64,000 nt of DNA from contig OY762308.1 in the NCBI GenBank assembly GCA_963665555.2, positions 1,426,001 through 1,490,000 on the forward strand, read 5' to 3'. The position numbers were made by a program, and so were the translations under genes. The notes beneath the pieces were generated by a model, which had not been told where the DNA came from, made no database searches, and saw nothing but the letters and a program-made list of their open reading frames with translations. This document shows positions 26,435 to 35,590 of this stretch, in pieces. Within the stretch, counting starts at the first letter, position 1; each line of letters begins with the position of its first letter. The DNA is from CAXXXW01 sp963665555. Lineage in GTDB: Bacteria; Pseudomonadota; Alphaproteobacteria; Thalassobaculales; Thalassobaculaceae.

Positions 26435-29400
26435 TCAGGGGAGCAATCCGTTGCGGCGGAGGCGTTCGCGGAGGTCGCGGTATTGCCGGTCGTGTTCCAG
26501 TTCGGGCTTCGCGGCCAGGATTTGTCGGAGGCAATCGGCGAGTTTGTAAAGGTATTGGGTCTCGTCCCCGATCGTTCGATCCAGAAAATCCAGGGCGGCG
26601 TCCGGGAATCTTTCGCACAAACCCGAGTCTACGAGAAAATGGCCCAAGCTCGAATAATTTTCCCTCGACCCCAACCAATACCGAAGCTCCTCGACCGCCA
26701 GCGGGAAAGCGTCTCCCGCCTCGATGCAAAGTCTGGCGAGCCTGCCGGAGACCGCCGGCGTTCGGCGAGCCGCCGCTTGCGGCCAGACCTTCCGAAAGTA
26801 CGGCGAAACGCGGTTCCGCCAATACTCGGCGCGCCGATCCCCGGCGGCCTTCAGCGCGTCCCCGACCGCCCGCGCCGCCTCCAGCAGCCCGTTTTCCGGC
26901 AGGTTCGCGGTCGCGCCTCGCAACTCCGATTCGTCGAACAGGTCGTCGAATTCGAGAGCGGCGAACGTAAGGAGGCGAACATAGTTCGAGCGGAACGTGC
27001 CAAGACCGTCGTAATGATGCGAAGTTTCGAGAAACGGCTCCTTTATCGCCGTGAGCGAGGATCGCTCCAAGCGCGGCGACCAGAGGAAGCCGCTCCAAGC
27101 CCCTCGCGCCTCAGCGTTGTCACGGTCCCAGTCGAACAACGGCAAGAGATGTTTCTCCGTCCATGGCCGGTCGACGCGAAACAGGAACTGGGCGCGGGAC
27201 GCCAACACAACGCGCCCATGGCGGAACCGTCGGACCTCGGTGTCGCAAAGTTCGGTGAATATCGGCGCAAGATCGGCCGGCAATCCCTGTCCGTCCTCCG
27301 GCGGAGTCCGGCCCCGGAGGACCAGCAACGCCTCCGTGACGATTCCCGCCGGACGGTCGATCGCCGTGTTCAACGGATCGCGGTCGGTCTCGTCCGCGTC
27401 TTCTTCCTCGCTCGCCGCCAGAACGCGCCGGCAAAGGTCGAAGAACCGCGGCTCGTCCAGGGCGGGCAGTTTGGCGGCGGCCGCGAGCCACCTGGAGAGG
27501 GCGGGCGCGAACGATCCCAGCGCATCGGCCGGCGCTTCGAGAAGCGCGGGGCTCATGTAGCGCCATGAGCGCGCCGCCTGATTTCCTCGACACCAAACGC
27601 GCAATGCTTGGGTCCAACGGCCAGCGGGCCAAACGCCCTCCCTGGCGAGCGCGCACAGCGCGCAAGCGGCGGTCGGAAAGTCGTCCTTGCATCGCCGGGG
27701 CCAATCGTCCTCTCTGAAGTCGTCCGGTTCGGGACGATCCCTCAACCACGCCGCCAACTCAGGGCGTCGCCGCGGCGTGCGCATCGAGGCGGACGATCGG
27801 ACGCCCACTTCCACTGGCCCAAACCACATGGGGAACTCGTCGCGTTCTTCCGGGCATCTGGGCCAATCGGGATGCCGCGTCCGAATGGCTTCCAGCCTAT
27901 CTCGCGCGGCCGGCCCCAAGGCCGCGCCGGATTTCTCCAGACCGCCGAGGCGGAGCCATATGTCGCGGTCGATCTCCTCGGCCAAATGATCGGGATCGGC
28001 GGATGGCTCGAACATCTCGCCGGGCGGTCCGGCAAGGATGGCGCTTTCGAGTTCGGCGCGCGATTCGGCGTCCAGTTTCGGCGCCAGCGCGGCCAGCAGG
28101 CGCATCGCTTCGCGTTGGGTTTCCACGAACCAAAGCCACCAGTGCTCGTCGGTCAACAGCCAGTCGAGGCCCTGTCGGGGCGGGATCGGGCCGTCGTCTT
28201 GCGCCGCGGCGAAGAAGGCGAGGCGCCGGAACACCGGATAGGGCGCGCAGCTCCATGCTTCGGCGACGCGCCTCGCCCGGTCCGGATCGGTTCGCGCCGT
28301 TTCGAGCCAGGCGTCGCGCGCGAGATCGATCAAGGCGGTCCAATCGTGAAACCTTCGATTCTGCTCGTGTTCGGAGATCGAGGGCTGGTCGAAGCAGGAG
28401 CGGTCTTCCCGGTCGTCGGCTCCGCCGAGTTCGCGGAACAGGTCCATGAGATCGCGCAGCAGCATGTGGAAATCATCGAGCAATTCCGGCAGTACGCTCC
28501 GCCAATGTCCATTCTCGGATTTCGCATTTCCGAAAGCCGAATGCGCATCTTTCAAAGACAACGCCATTTCCCAATCCACGAGATCGTCGATCCGGCCGGT
28601 ATCGGCGGCTCGCTCTTCGCCGATATCCCAGTCCCAAGGCGGCCGCAACAAGACGCGCGGCGCCAGCAGCGCGCGCAGCTTCAACCGCGAACCGGGCGTC
28701 GGTCCGTCGCGGTCCAGCCGTTCCAGCCAGTCGTACATGGCGTGCGTCATCGACATCTCCGGCCCCACCCTCCCGGCAAGCAACAAATCCCAAAGCTTGC
28801 GCATCGCCGGCCTCGGGATCGCGTGGGGCGCGTTGGCGCGGATGCGCTCCAGTTCGTCCGTCTTGCCCTCGCGTTCGAGACTGCGAAGCTCGCGCAGCCG
28901 CCGCTCGACCGCCTCGGCGAAATTCGGGTGGAGCGCGCCGCCGCGCGCGGCCAACCACAGGACAAGCTTCGGATCGTCGAGATGGCGGGTCAGCCACCAC
29001 GCCAGGAATCGCATCCGATCGTCCCAACCGCCATTGGCGGCGTGTTCGACCGTCAACCCCATCCGGGGCGCGAGCGCGTGGGGCGTCGGCCGGCGGAGCA
29101 GGCCGAACGCAAGCTTGTCGTCCTCCCGCTCGCCCGGCGCCACGCCGAAGCGGGCGAGATCGGCCGCGCCGTAACGATCCTCGAAGAGCGGCCCCAGCCA
29201 GGCCAGCGACGGCACAGGATCGAGTTCCGCGAAACGCCGCGCCGGCGCCCCGCTGGGGTCGCTCAACGCCCACATCGTCCGGCCGACGAAGTTGTCCTCC
29301 GCCGTGCTCCCGGAAGGGTTTCGATGCGCGTGCTCGGCAACGATCCGCTCCTTGCCGGCGATCCCCTCGGCGTAGACCCTCGCCCATTCGCGCAGCGTCT

Positions 29401-30241
29401 CGTGCAAGCGGGCATGGCCGCCGGTCTCCGGATACGGAACCGGCGTCACGTTTTTCGCCCGCCATTCGGCGACGGCCGCGTCCCCGCCGCCTTCCGGATG
29501 GCCGGCGAAAGCGAACATCTCGCGGGACGCTTCGCCCATCAGCCGGTCGGCGGCCAGGGCGTCCGTCATGTAGCGCAGCACCGGGTCTTCGAGGCTGTAG
29601 CCGACGAAGCAGACCGTGAAGTTGCGGAACAGTCCGCCGACGAACCGCGCCGCCCAGCCGTCGTTCAGATAAGCGAGGCCGAAATCCCCGCTGGAGACCA
29701 CAAGGCGATCCAGCGCGCCGGGATCCGGTTCGGCTGGAAGCAGACCGTGCAGGTAGGCCAGGCCGCTCCAGCTTCGCTTCGGCGGAGGCAACAGGGGTGC
29801 CGCGAAACGTTCGACATCGAGGTCCCCGGCCCCGATCGCCGCCTCGAACAGGCGGTCGAAGTTCGTGGTGACAAGGCGCGCGCGGCCGCTCCCGCGCTCC
29901 CGGCCCAGCGTCAGCAGCGCCTCGTGCGTCGCGGTGGCGCCAGGCCGGTCGAGGTCCGGCGCGAGGATTTCGGCCAGCTCTTTGCGCACCGCCTCGCGGC
30001 CGCCGACGGCCCGCTCCTCCAGCAGGCCGATCGCCCGGTCGTATTGCCTGTCCCTTACCGCCGCGTCGATCGCGGCGTCCTCGACCGGCGCCGCGGCGCG
30101 CAGCCGCGCGACCAGCCCGGCGAAACCGGGCAGGCCCGCCGGGTAGGAAATCCCGGCGCCGCAGAAGAAGACAACTCGGCCGTCCTCGTGCGCCCGGACC
30201 AGCCGTTCGGGAACCTCCGGCCCGTTCGTAACGAACTGCAT
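26435..30241 (-). CDS. SIR2-domain defence protein with large C-terminal region
   Basis: This protein of about 1268 residues has an N-terminal SIR2-like NADase domain: GAGIS (28-32) in VVFFCGAGISYPAG, N127 in LVTTNFDRLF, H165 in YLHG, and FVGYSLEDPVLRY. The remaining thousand residues are helical, rich in Trp/Arg/Glu, without recognised motifs; a DUF4020-like C-terminus is possible. Such long SIR2 proteins (DSR/Thoeris-like logic) deplete NAD+ after sensing phage, killing the cell. ATG 30241 is chosen because GGGAG lies just upstream; a GTG five codons earlier is the alternative. It is divergent from the Avs-like gene with a 217-nt intergenic region, within the defence cluster. Confidence 0.85.
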   Translation of the reverse strand: MQFVTNGPEVPERLVRAHEDGRVVFFCGAGISYPAGLPGFAGLVARLRAAAPVEDAAIDAAVRDRQYDRAIGLLEERAVGGREAVRKELAEILAPDLDRPGATATHEALLTLGRERGSGRARLVTTNFDRLFEAAIGAGDLDVERFAAPLLPPPKRSWSGLAYLHGLLPAEPDPGALDRLVVSSGDFGLAYLNDGWAARFVGGLFRNFTVCFVGYSLEDPVLRYMTDALAADRLMGEASREMFAFAGHPEGGGDAAVAEWRAKNVTPVPYPETGGHARLHETLREWARVYAEGIAGKERIVAEHAHRNPSGSTAEDNFVGRTMWALSDPSGAPARRFAELDPVPSLAWLGPLFEDRYGAADLARFGVAPGEREDDKLAFGLLRRPTPHALAPRMGLTVEHAANGGWDDRMRFLAWWLTRHLDDPKLVLWLAARGGALHPNFAEAVERRLRELRSLEREGKTDELERIRANAPHAIPRPAMRKLWDLLLAGRVGPEMSMTHAMYDWLERLDRDGPTPGSRLKLRALLAPRVLLRPPWDWDIGEERAADTGRIDDLVDWEMALSLKDAHSAFGNAKSENGHWRSVLPELLDDFHMLLRDLMDLFRELGGADDREDRSCFDQPSISEHEQNRRFHDWTALIDLARDAWLETARTDPDRARRVAEAWSCAPYPVFRRLAFFAAAQDDGPIPPRQGLDWLLTDEHWWLWFVETQREAMRLLAALAPKLDAESRAELESAILAGPPGEMFEPSADPDHLAEEIDRDIWLRLGGLEKSGAALGPAARDRLEAIRTRHPDWPRCPEERDEFPMWFGPVEVGVRSSASMRTPRRRPELAAWLRDRPEPDDFREDDWPRRCKDDFPTAACALCALAREGVWPAGRWTQALRVWCRGNQAARSWRYMSPALLEAPADALGSFAPALSRWLAAAAKLPALDEPRFFDLCRRVLAASEEEDADETDRDPLNTAIDRPAGIVTEALLVLRGRTPPEDGQGLPADLAPIFTELCDTEVRRFRHGRVVLASRAQFLFRVDRPWTEKHLLPLFDWDRDNAEARGAWSGFLWSPRLERSSLTAIKEPFLETSHHYDGLGTFRSNYVRLLTFAALEFDDLFDESELRGATANLPENGLLEAARAVGDALKAAGDRRAEYWRNRVSPYFRKVWPQAAARRTPAVSGRLARLCIEAGDAFPLAVEELRYWLGSRENYSSLGHFLVDSGLCERFPDAALDFLDRTIGDETQYLYKLADCLRQILAAKPELEHDRQYRDLRERLRRNGLLP

Positions 30242-30458
30242 CCCGCTCCCGCCCACCGTGCCCGCGCCCGCGAAGGGCCGAAACCCGCGCCGGAGATATA
30301 CGCCCGCCCCGCCCGCGCGGGAAGCCCCGGGGGCCGGCGTTCGCGCCGCCTCGCCGGCTGAAACGCCGGGCCGGATGTGTCAGGATGGCGCCTCGGCCGG
30401 CGGCGGTCCGCGGCCGGCCGGCTCCCGATTTGCGACGAAGGACGGAGCGTCCGCGAAC

Positions 30459-33400
30459 ATGGACTCCCCCGACGCGCGGCCCGAACCGCTTCGCAACGAC
30501 CCCGCGCGGGAGGCGACGGGGGCGATGCGCGGTTACGACTACCAGATATGGCGCTCGGTGCTGGCCTGGATCGGGCTGGTGGACGGGGAGGATCTCTTCC
30601 TCGAAGGGGCGGAGGATTTCGACCTGATCGGCCCCGACGGCGCGACGGCGACGCAGGCGAAGGACACCGCGCGGTCCGGGACCGTGACCCTGCGGTCGCC
30701 CGGCGTCGTGCAAGCGATCGGGAATTTCTGGGCGCATCGCCGGCGCAACCCGGACCGGCGGGTGCTGTTCCGATACCTGACGACTTCGCGCGTGGGCCGG
30801 GAGCGGCCCGATCCGTTCGGGCGGGGGTTGCCCGGCATCGAACTCTGGCGGCGGGCCGCGAACGACGCCGACCCGGCGCGGCAAAAGGCGGATTTGACGG
30901 CCCTGCGCGCGTTCCTGATCGCGGAAGAGCGCTTGCCGGAGGACCTTCGGGAATTCCTCGCCGGTTGCTCGCTGGACGAATTCCTGAGCGAGGTCGTCCG
31001 GCCCATCGAGTGGGACACGGACGCGGCGGATACGGAGGAGGTTCGCCAAAGCGTTCTCGACCGGCTCGTGGAACACGGCGACCGCAAGGGCGTCTCCGCG
31101 CCGGACGCCGAGCGGGTGCTGGACAGCCTCCACGCGGAAGCATGGACCGTCGCGACCGAGGACCGCGACAGATGGCTCTCCCGGGCCGGCTTCCTTCGAC
31201 TGTTCGACAAGAGCACCAGGGTTTCCGTTCCGATTTCCGCGCTCGGCCGCCTCGCGCCGCCCTCTCTCCGCCCGGACGGAGCATCGCCCGCCGCCCCGGC
31301 CCCGAACGCGCCGCCGCCCCTCTCGCCCGCCGAAACGGCGGCGGTGGAGCACGCCTTCGGCGCCGCGTCGCGCGCCTTGCTCGACTGGCCGACGGAGATC
31401 GACGGCGCGTGGATCGAACGCCCGGAACTCGACCGGCTGCGCGAACTGGCGCCGGCCGAGGAGCCGTCGGTCGTCGCGCTGCTGGGCGCGCCGGGAAGCG
31501 GCAAGTCGGCGCTGCTGGCCCGCCTCGGCGCGCGGCTGCGCGCGGACGGCGCGATCCTGCTGGCGATCAAGGCGGATCGCGCGCCCCGCGACATGGCGAC
31601 GCTCGACGACATCGACGAATGGATCGGCTGCCCGGTCCCGGCGGTCGCGGCGCTGAGACAACTCGCGGAGGAGCGGCGCGTCGTCGTCCTGATCGACCAG
31701 CTGGACGCGCTGGCCGACCTGATGGACACGCGCGCCGGGCGCCTCTCCGCCCTGCTCGCGCTGGCGAACGGCCTCCGCGGGACGCCGAACCTCCGGGTTA
31801 TCGTGTCGTGCCGCGCGTTCGAGTTCGAGCACGATGTCCGGCTGAACACGCTGGAGGCGGAGAGGATCGACCTGCCGCTCCCGCCCTGGGAACGGGTGGA
31901 GCCGCTGCTGGCGGCGCGCGGGTTCGACACAGGCGGCTGGAGCGACGAGGCCCGCGAGGTCCTGCGCGCGCCGCAGCATCTCGCGCTGTTCCTCGAACAC
32001 GCCGACGCCACGGAGGGCGCGCCGGCCTTCGACACCTACCACGGCCTGCTGGAGCGGGCGGTCGGGCGCCTGGCGAGCGAGCGCGGCGAAGGCGCGGTCG
32101 CGGCGGCCGAGGCGGTCGCCATCGCCATGGCGAAGGAGGAGGAACTCGAACTCGCCGCCGCCCGCTTCGAGGCGCGGTTCCGGGCCGAACTGAAGGCGCT
32201 GGAGGCGGACGGTTTCCTGGTCCGCTCCGCGAACGGCTTCCGAATCGCCTTTCGCCACCAGACCGTGTTCGACTTCCTGCGCGCGCGGGCCTTCGCGCGG
32301 ACCGGACAGTCCCTCGCCGATTACGTGCTGGAGGAAAAACAGGAATCCCTGTTCGTCCGCCCGGTGTTGTGGAGCGCGCTGGCCTGGCTCCGCGCCGCCG
32401 ACCCGGCGATGTACCGGCGGGAGTTCGGCCGGCTGTGGGCGCGACAGGGCTTGCGGCCGCATCTGCGCGACCTCCTGATCGCCTTCCTCGGCCAGGCCGA
32501 CCGCCCGACCGACGAGGAGGCCGGCCGGTTGCTCCCCCTGCTGGACGATCCGGCGCGCCGCGCGCGGGTCCTCCAGGCGATCGCCGGGAACCCGGACTGG
32601 TTCGCGCGGTTGCGCGGGCGGCTGCCGGGCCTGATGGCGGATTCCGAACATGCGGGCATGGCCGCCATCCTCTTGGGCAGAGCGGTCGCGTTCGACCGGG
32701 AAACCGTGCTGTCCCTCATGGAAAAGTACTGGTTGCCCGACGAATGCCGCGACGGGAATGTGTACTTCATCATGCGCGCCCTGGATGCGTGGGACAAGCG
32801 GAGCATCGACATCGCCAACATGCTGGCCGACCGGCAAACGATCGGTAGGTTCGAGATTGTGCAGCTTGCCAAACGACTGTCCGAGTCCGAACCGGAAGCG
32901 GCCCTCGGCGTTATCGTTCGCCGCCTGTGGACGGAAACCCGGAAAGCGACGGGCGACAAACAGTCCTTGGAGCGCATTTTCCGTGGTGACGTGGACTCCG
33001 ACTGGTATGGCGTCGACAAAATTGTCATGAAGGCGCCGAAGATTTTTCTCGAACGAATTTGGCCTTGCCTCATCGAAATTATCGAAAAATCGATTATTAC
33101 TAAAAATAAGAAACTTAATAAGTACCGCCGACGTCCTCATTTTTTGTTTCCTGATTATAAATCAAGCAGATCGTATCTTGAAAATGCTATCGAAGTCGCA
33201 ATCCGGGAATTCTCCAAAATGGATACGGCGAATTTTGTCGATTTCGTCAACGATAAGAAGGACACCGATATCGAGATCCTTCACACGCTTCTGGTTATCG
33301 GCCTCAGAGAAGTCGCCGCCGAGCGCCCGAAGGCCGTTCTCGACTATCTCCTCGAGGACTCGCGGCGTTTCGCCCTCGGTGGCTGGCCGGATAGGCACGG

Positions 33401-35228
33401 CGTCAGCGGCGCGCTGATCCGGGCGGTCGCGCCGGCCCTGGGCCAAGCGGACGCCCGCCGCCTCGAAGACGCGATCGTCGCCTGGTCGCCGTATCGGCGC
33501 ATCTTGCCCAAAGACATCGCCGAAACTCGTTTTCGTCGCTTGAAGCGGTCGCGCGAGGATCGCCTGACCCTCCTGCGCTACTTCCCGTTCGGCCTCCTGT
33601 CTCCCGTGGGGCAACGGCTCCTGCTTCAGGAAGAGAGGGCTTTTCCGAATCACAAGGAAGTCTCCGAACAACATTTCAAGGGGACCATAATCGAAAATCC
33701 GATGTCCACCGACCAGATGAAAAAGGCATCGGACGAACATATCCTGTCACTTTTCGAGAAGTTGACCGACAATAGCGAATGGCATCATCCGACGCGCGAT
33801 TGGGCGGAACATTTGGGCGGCAGCGTTCAGGCGTCCCGAGAGTTCGCCGAATTCACCAGGGCGGAGCCGGACCGGGCCTTGAACATCGTCCCCCGCTTCC
33901 AGCCGGGCCAGACCGAACGGCCGGCGGGCGCGGCCCTGGCGGCGTTGGGCGGAAGCGCGGTCCCGGCGGAAACGCTGGTCGCCCTCGTGCGCGACCTCGA
34001 CCGGCGCGGGTTTGCGTCGCAAGAGTTTCGGGAGGACGCCGCGCGATGCTTGCGGGCGGTCGCCCGCCGCCCGGACGGCCTCGACGATCCGACGTGCGAC
34101 ATGCTCGAAGGCTGGATCGTCGATTGGCGCGCCCCGGAGGACCCGTCCGGACCTCGATCCGTTGGCGCCGGCGACACGGACGGCAAGGAAAGGAGCGACG
34201 CGAGCCTTTTGTGGGGCATGAGCGGGTGGGCGGCCGTTCCGCATGGCAACTATCCGTTCCTCGAAGCTCTGATGGATGGTTTTCTCCAACGCGAGCCGCC
34301 GGACGCGGACCGTTGGCTGGATATTCTGAGACGCCATTTGGACCGCCCGGAGAACCCGGAAGTTTGGAAGGCCATGGGCCTGTACTTCCAGAGCCTGGAA
34401 TGGGCCAACGGGACAATGGCGGTGGACTTCTTGCGCGCGTTTGTCGATCGGTTCCCCGCCGTGTTCGACGACGAGGCGGGCGTCCGCGCGGTCGCGGATG
34501 TCGAACACTGGATGCCCGACGACCTGCTCGACCGCATCCTCGACCGCTGGATCGTCGGCGATTGGGCGGACGGCCCGCAAGCCGCCGGAGAGATCGCGGC
34601 CCTGAAACTCTGCCGCGCGCCTGGGAACGCGGCCGCGGCCGACCGGGTCGAGCGCCACATGGCCGCCGCCGGCCGCGAACCCGCCGTCGCCGAGGGATTG
34701 CGCGCGGGCCTCGCCTACACGCTGGCCGCCGGCTGGCGCGAGCCATCTTTGCGCGCGCCGACAACCCCGCTGCTGATCCGCCTCGCCCGAAACGCGGAGG
34801 GCGCGATTGCGAACGCGCTCGGCTCGGTCTTTCTGGCGAAGGACGGGCCGCCGCCGGACGACTTCACGCGCCGACTGCTCGAAGCGTTCCTCGAACGGCC
34901 GGAAATTCTCCGCAAGGAGATGTTTTTCGTCCTGAAAGGGTTGAAGGCGCTGTTGCGGGCCGTGTGGAACCCGCGCTTGGCTCACAAGGTCGCCAAGGCT
35001 TTGGCGGCCGGCGCCGGATCGGAGCCGGGCAAACCTGGGCCCCGGATCGGTGGGATCGAGGGGGGACACCTGGCCGACATCGCGCTGACGCTCCACCGCA
35101 TCCCGGAAACCCGCGTCGAGGGCCTCGAACTCTTCGAACGCCTGATGGCGTCGCGGGCCTACGACCTCGACACGCGCCTCCGCGAAATCGACCGCCCCGC
35201 CTTCCCGCCCGGCCCGGCGCGCGGCTGA
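30459..35228 (+). CDS. Avs-like STAND NTPase with N-terminal PD-(D/E)XK nuclease
   Basis: About 1589 residues. The N-terminus (residues 20-110, GYDYQIWRSVLAWIGL...) fits a Cap4/DUF4297-type nuclease: E49, D55 and Q66-A-K68 form an E..D..QxK catalytic pattern. A STAND NTPase follows with Walker A GAPGSGKSALL from residue 343 and Walker B VVVLIDQLDAL at about 409-418, then a long alpha-solenoid of helical repeats to the C-terminus. This is the layout of antiviral STAND (Avs) proteins, which recognise a phage protein with the solenoid, oligomerise and activate the nuclease. An A+T-rich patch at 33050-33200 breaks the composition but not the frame. ATG 30459 is preferred; no start has a strong ribosome-binding site. 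Confidence 0.84.
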   Translation: MDSPDARPEPLRNDPAREATGAMRGYDYQIWRSVLAWIGLVDGEDLFLEGAEDFDLIGPDGATATQAKDTARSGTVTLRSPGVVQAIGNFWAHRRRNPDRRVLFRYLTTSRVGRERPDPFGRGLPGIELWRRAANDADPARQKADLTALRAFLIAEERLPEDLREFLAGCSLDEFLSEVVRPIEWDTDAADTEEVRQSVLDRLVEHGDRKGVSAPDAERVLDSLHAEAWTVATEDRDRWLSRAGFLRLFDKSTRVSVPISALGRLAPPSLRPDGASPAAPAPNAPPPLSPAETAAVEHAFGAASRALLDWPTEIDGAWIERPELDRLRELAPAEEPSVVALLGAPGSGKSALLARLGARLRADGAILLAIKADRAPRDMATLDDIDEWIGCPVPAVAALRQLAEERRVVVLIDQLDALADLMDTRAGRLSALLALANGLRGTPNLRVIVSCRAFEFEHDVRLNTLEAERIDLPLPPWERVEPLLAARGFDTGGWSDEAREVLRAPQHLALFLEHADATEGAPAFDTYHGLLERAVGRLASERGEGAVAAAEAVAIAMAKEEELELAAARFEARFRAELKALEADGFLVRSANGFRIAFRHQTVFDFLRARAFARTGQSLADYVLEEKQESLFVRPVLWSALAWLRAADPAMYRREFGRLWARQGLRPHLRDLLIAFLGQADRPTDEEAGRLLPLLDDPARRARVLQAIAGNPDWFARLRGRLPGLMADSEHAGMAAILLGRAVAFDRETVLSLMEKYWLPDECRDGNVYFIMRALDAWDKRSIDIANMLADRQTIGRFEIVQLAKRLSESEPEAALGVIVRRLWTETRKATGDKQSLERIFRGDVDSDWYGVDKIVMKAPKIFLERIWPCLIEIIEKSIITKNKKLNKYRRRPHFLFPDYKSSRSYLENAIEVAIREFSKMDTANFVDFVNDKKDTDIEILHTLLVIGLREVAAERPKAVLDYLLEDSRRFALGGWPDRHGVSGALIRAVAPALGQADARRLEDAIVAWSPYRRILPKDIAETRFRRLKRSREDRLTLLRYFPFGLLSPVGQRLLLQEERAFPNHKEVSEQHFKGTIIENPMSTDQMKKASDEHILSLFEKLTDNSEWHHPTRDWAEHLGGSVQASREFAEFTRAEPDRALNIVPRFQPGQTERPAGAALAALGGSAVPAETLVALVRDLDRRGFASQEFREDAARCLRAVARRPDGLDDPTCDMLEGWIVDWRAPEDPSGPRSVGAGDTDGKERSDASLLWGMSGWAAVPHGNYPFLEALMDGFLQREPPDADRWLDILRRHLDRPENPEVWKAMGLYFQSLEWANGTMAVDFLRAFVDRFPAVFDDEAGVRAVADVEHWMPDDLLDRILDRWIVGDWADGPQAAGEIAALKLCRAPGNAAAADRVERHMAAAGREPAVAEGLRAGLAYTLAAGWREPSLRAPTTPLLIRLARNAEGAIANALGSVFLAKDGPPPDDFTRRLLEAFLERPEILRKEMFFVLKGLKALLRAVWNPRLAHKVAKALAAGAGSEPGKPGPRIGGIEGGHLADIALTLHRIPETRVEGLELFERLMASRAYDLDTRLREIDRPAFPPGPARG

Positions 35229-35590
35229 CGATCCGCGTCGTCGCGCGGCCCCGGCCGCCGGACTGGCTCCAGGGCCGCCTCGACCCATGAGAGTTGGCCC
35301 CCATCGCCCGGAAGGGTCGCCGCCCGCGCCCGGAGCCGGATAACGAGATCGGCCGCGCGGCGACGCGTCCGCTCCCGCTCTTCGCCCTCGGCGTTTTTCG
35401 CTTCCCCGATCGTTTCCGCCAGGCGGTGCGCCATCCAGCGGCCAAGCGTATCGACGCTCGAAACGAGACCGAGCTCACGGACGATCCGGTCGCCAAGGTT
35501 CAAGACATCGTTCGGCAAGCTCGACGGCGCCGGATCGCCGGAGGAGGAAGATGCGGTCGAATGCGGCGTTCCTTGCGTTTTGCGGATCAT
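35159..35590 (-). CDS. Small helical protein overlapping the end of the second Avs-like gene
   Basis: A 143-residue frame with GGGAG seven bases before ATG 35590. It overlaps the last 116 nt of the upstream Avs-like gene and, at its 3' end, the convergent Avs-like gene. Residues 35-95 look like a genuine helical domain (GDRIVRELGLVSSVDTLGRW, then MAHRLAETIGEAKNAEGE). Small proteins of this style often follow large STAND or ATPase defence genes. The last 40 residues are basic and low-complexity and may be an extension into junk. No catalytic motif is seen. It is probably an accessory subunit of the preceding system. Confidence 0.6.
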   Translation of the reverse strand: MIRKTQGTPHSTASSSSGDPAPSSLPNDVLNLGDRIVRELGLVSSVDTLGRWMAHRLAETIGEAKNAEGEERERTRRRAADLVIRLRARAATLPGDGGQLSWVEAALEPVRRPGPRDDADRQPRAGPGGKAGRSISRRRVSRS

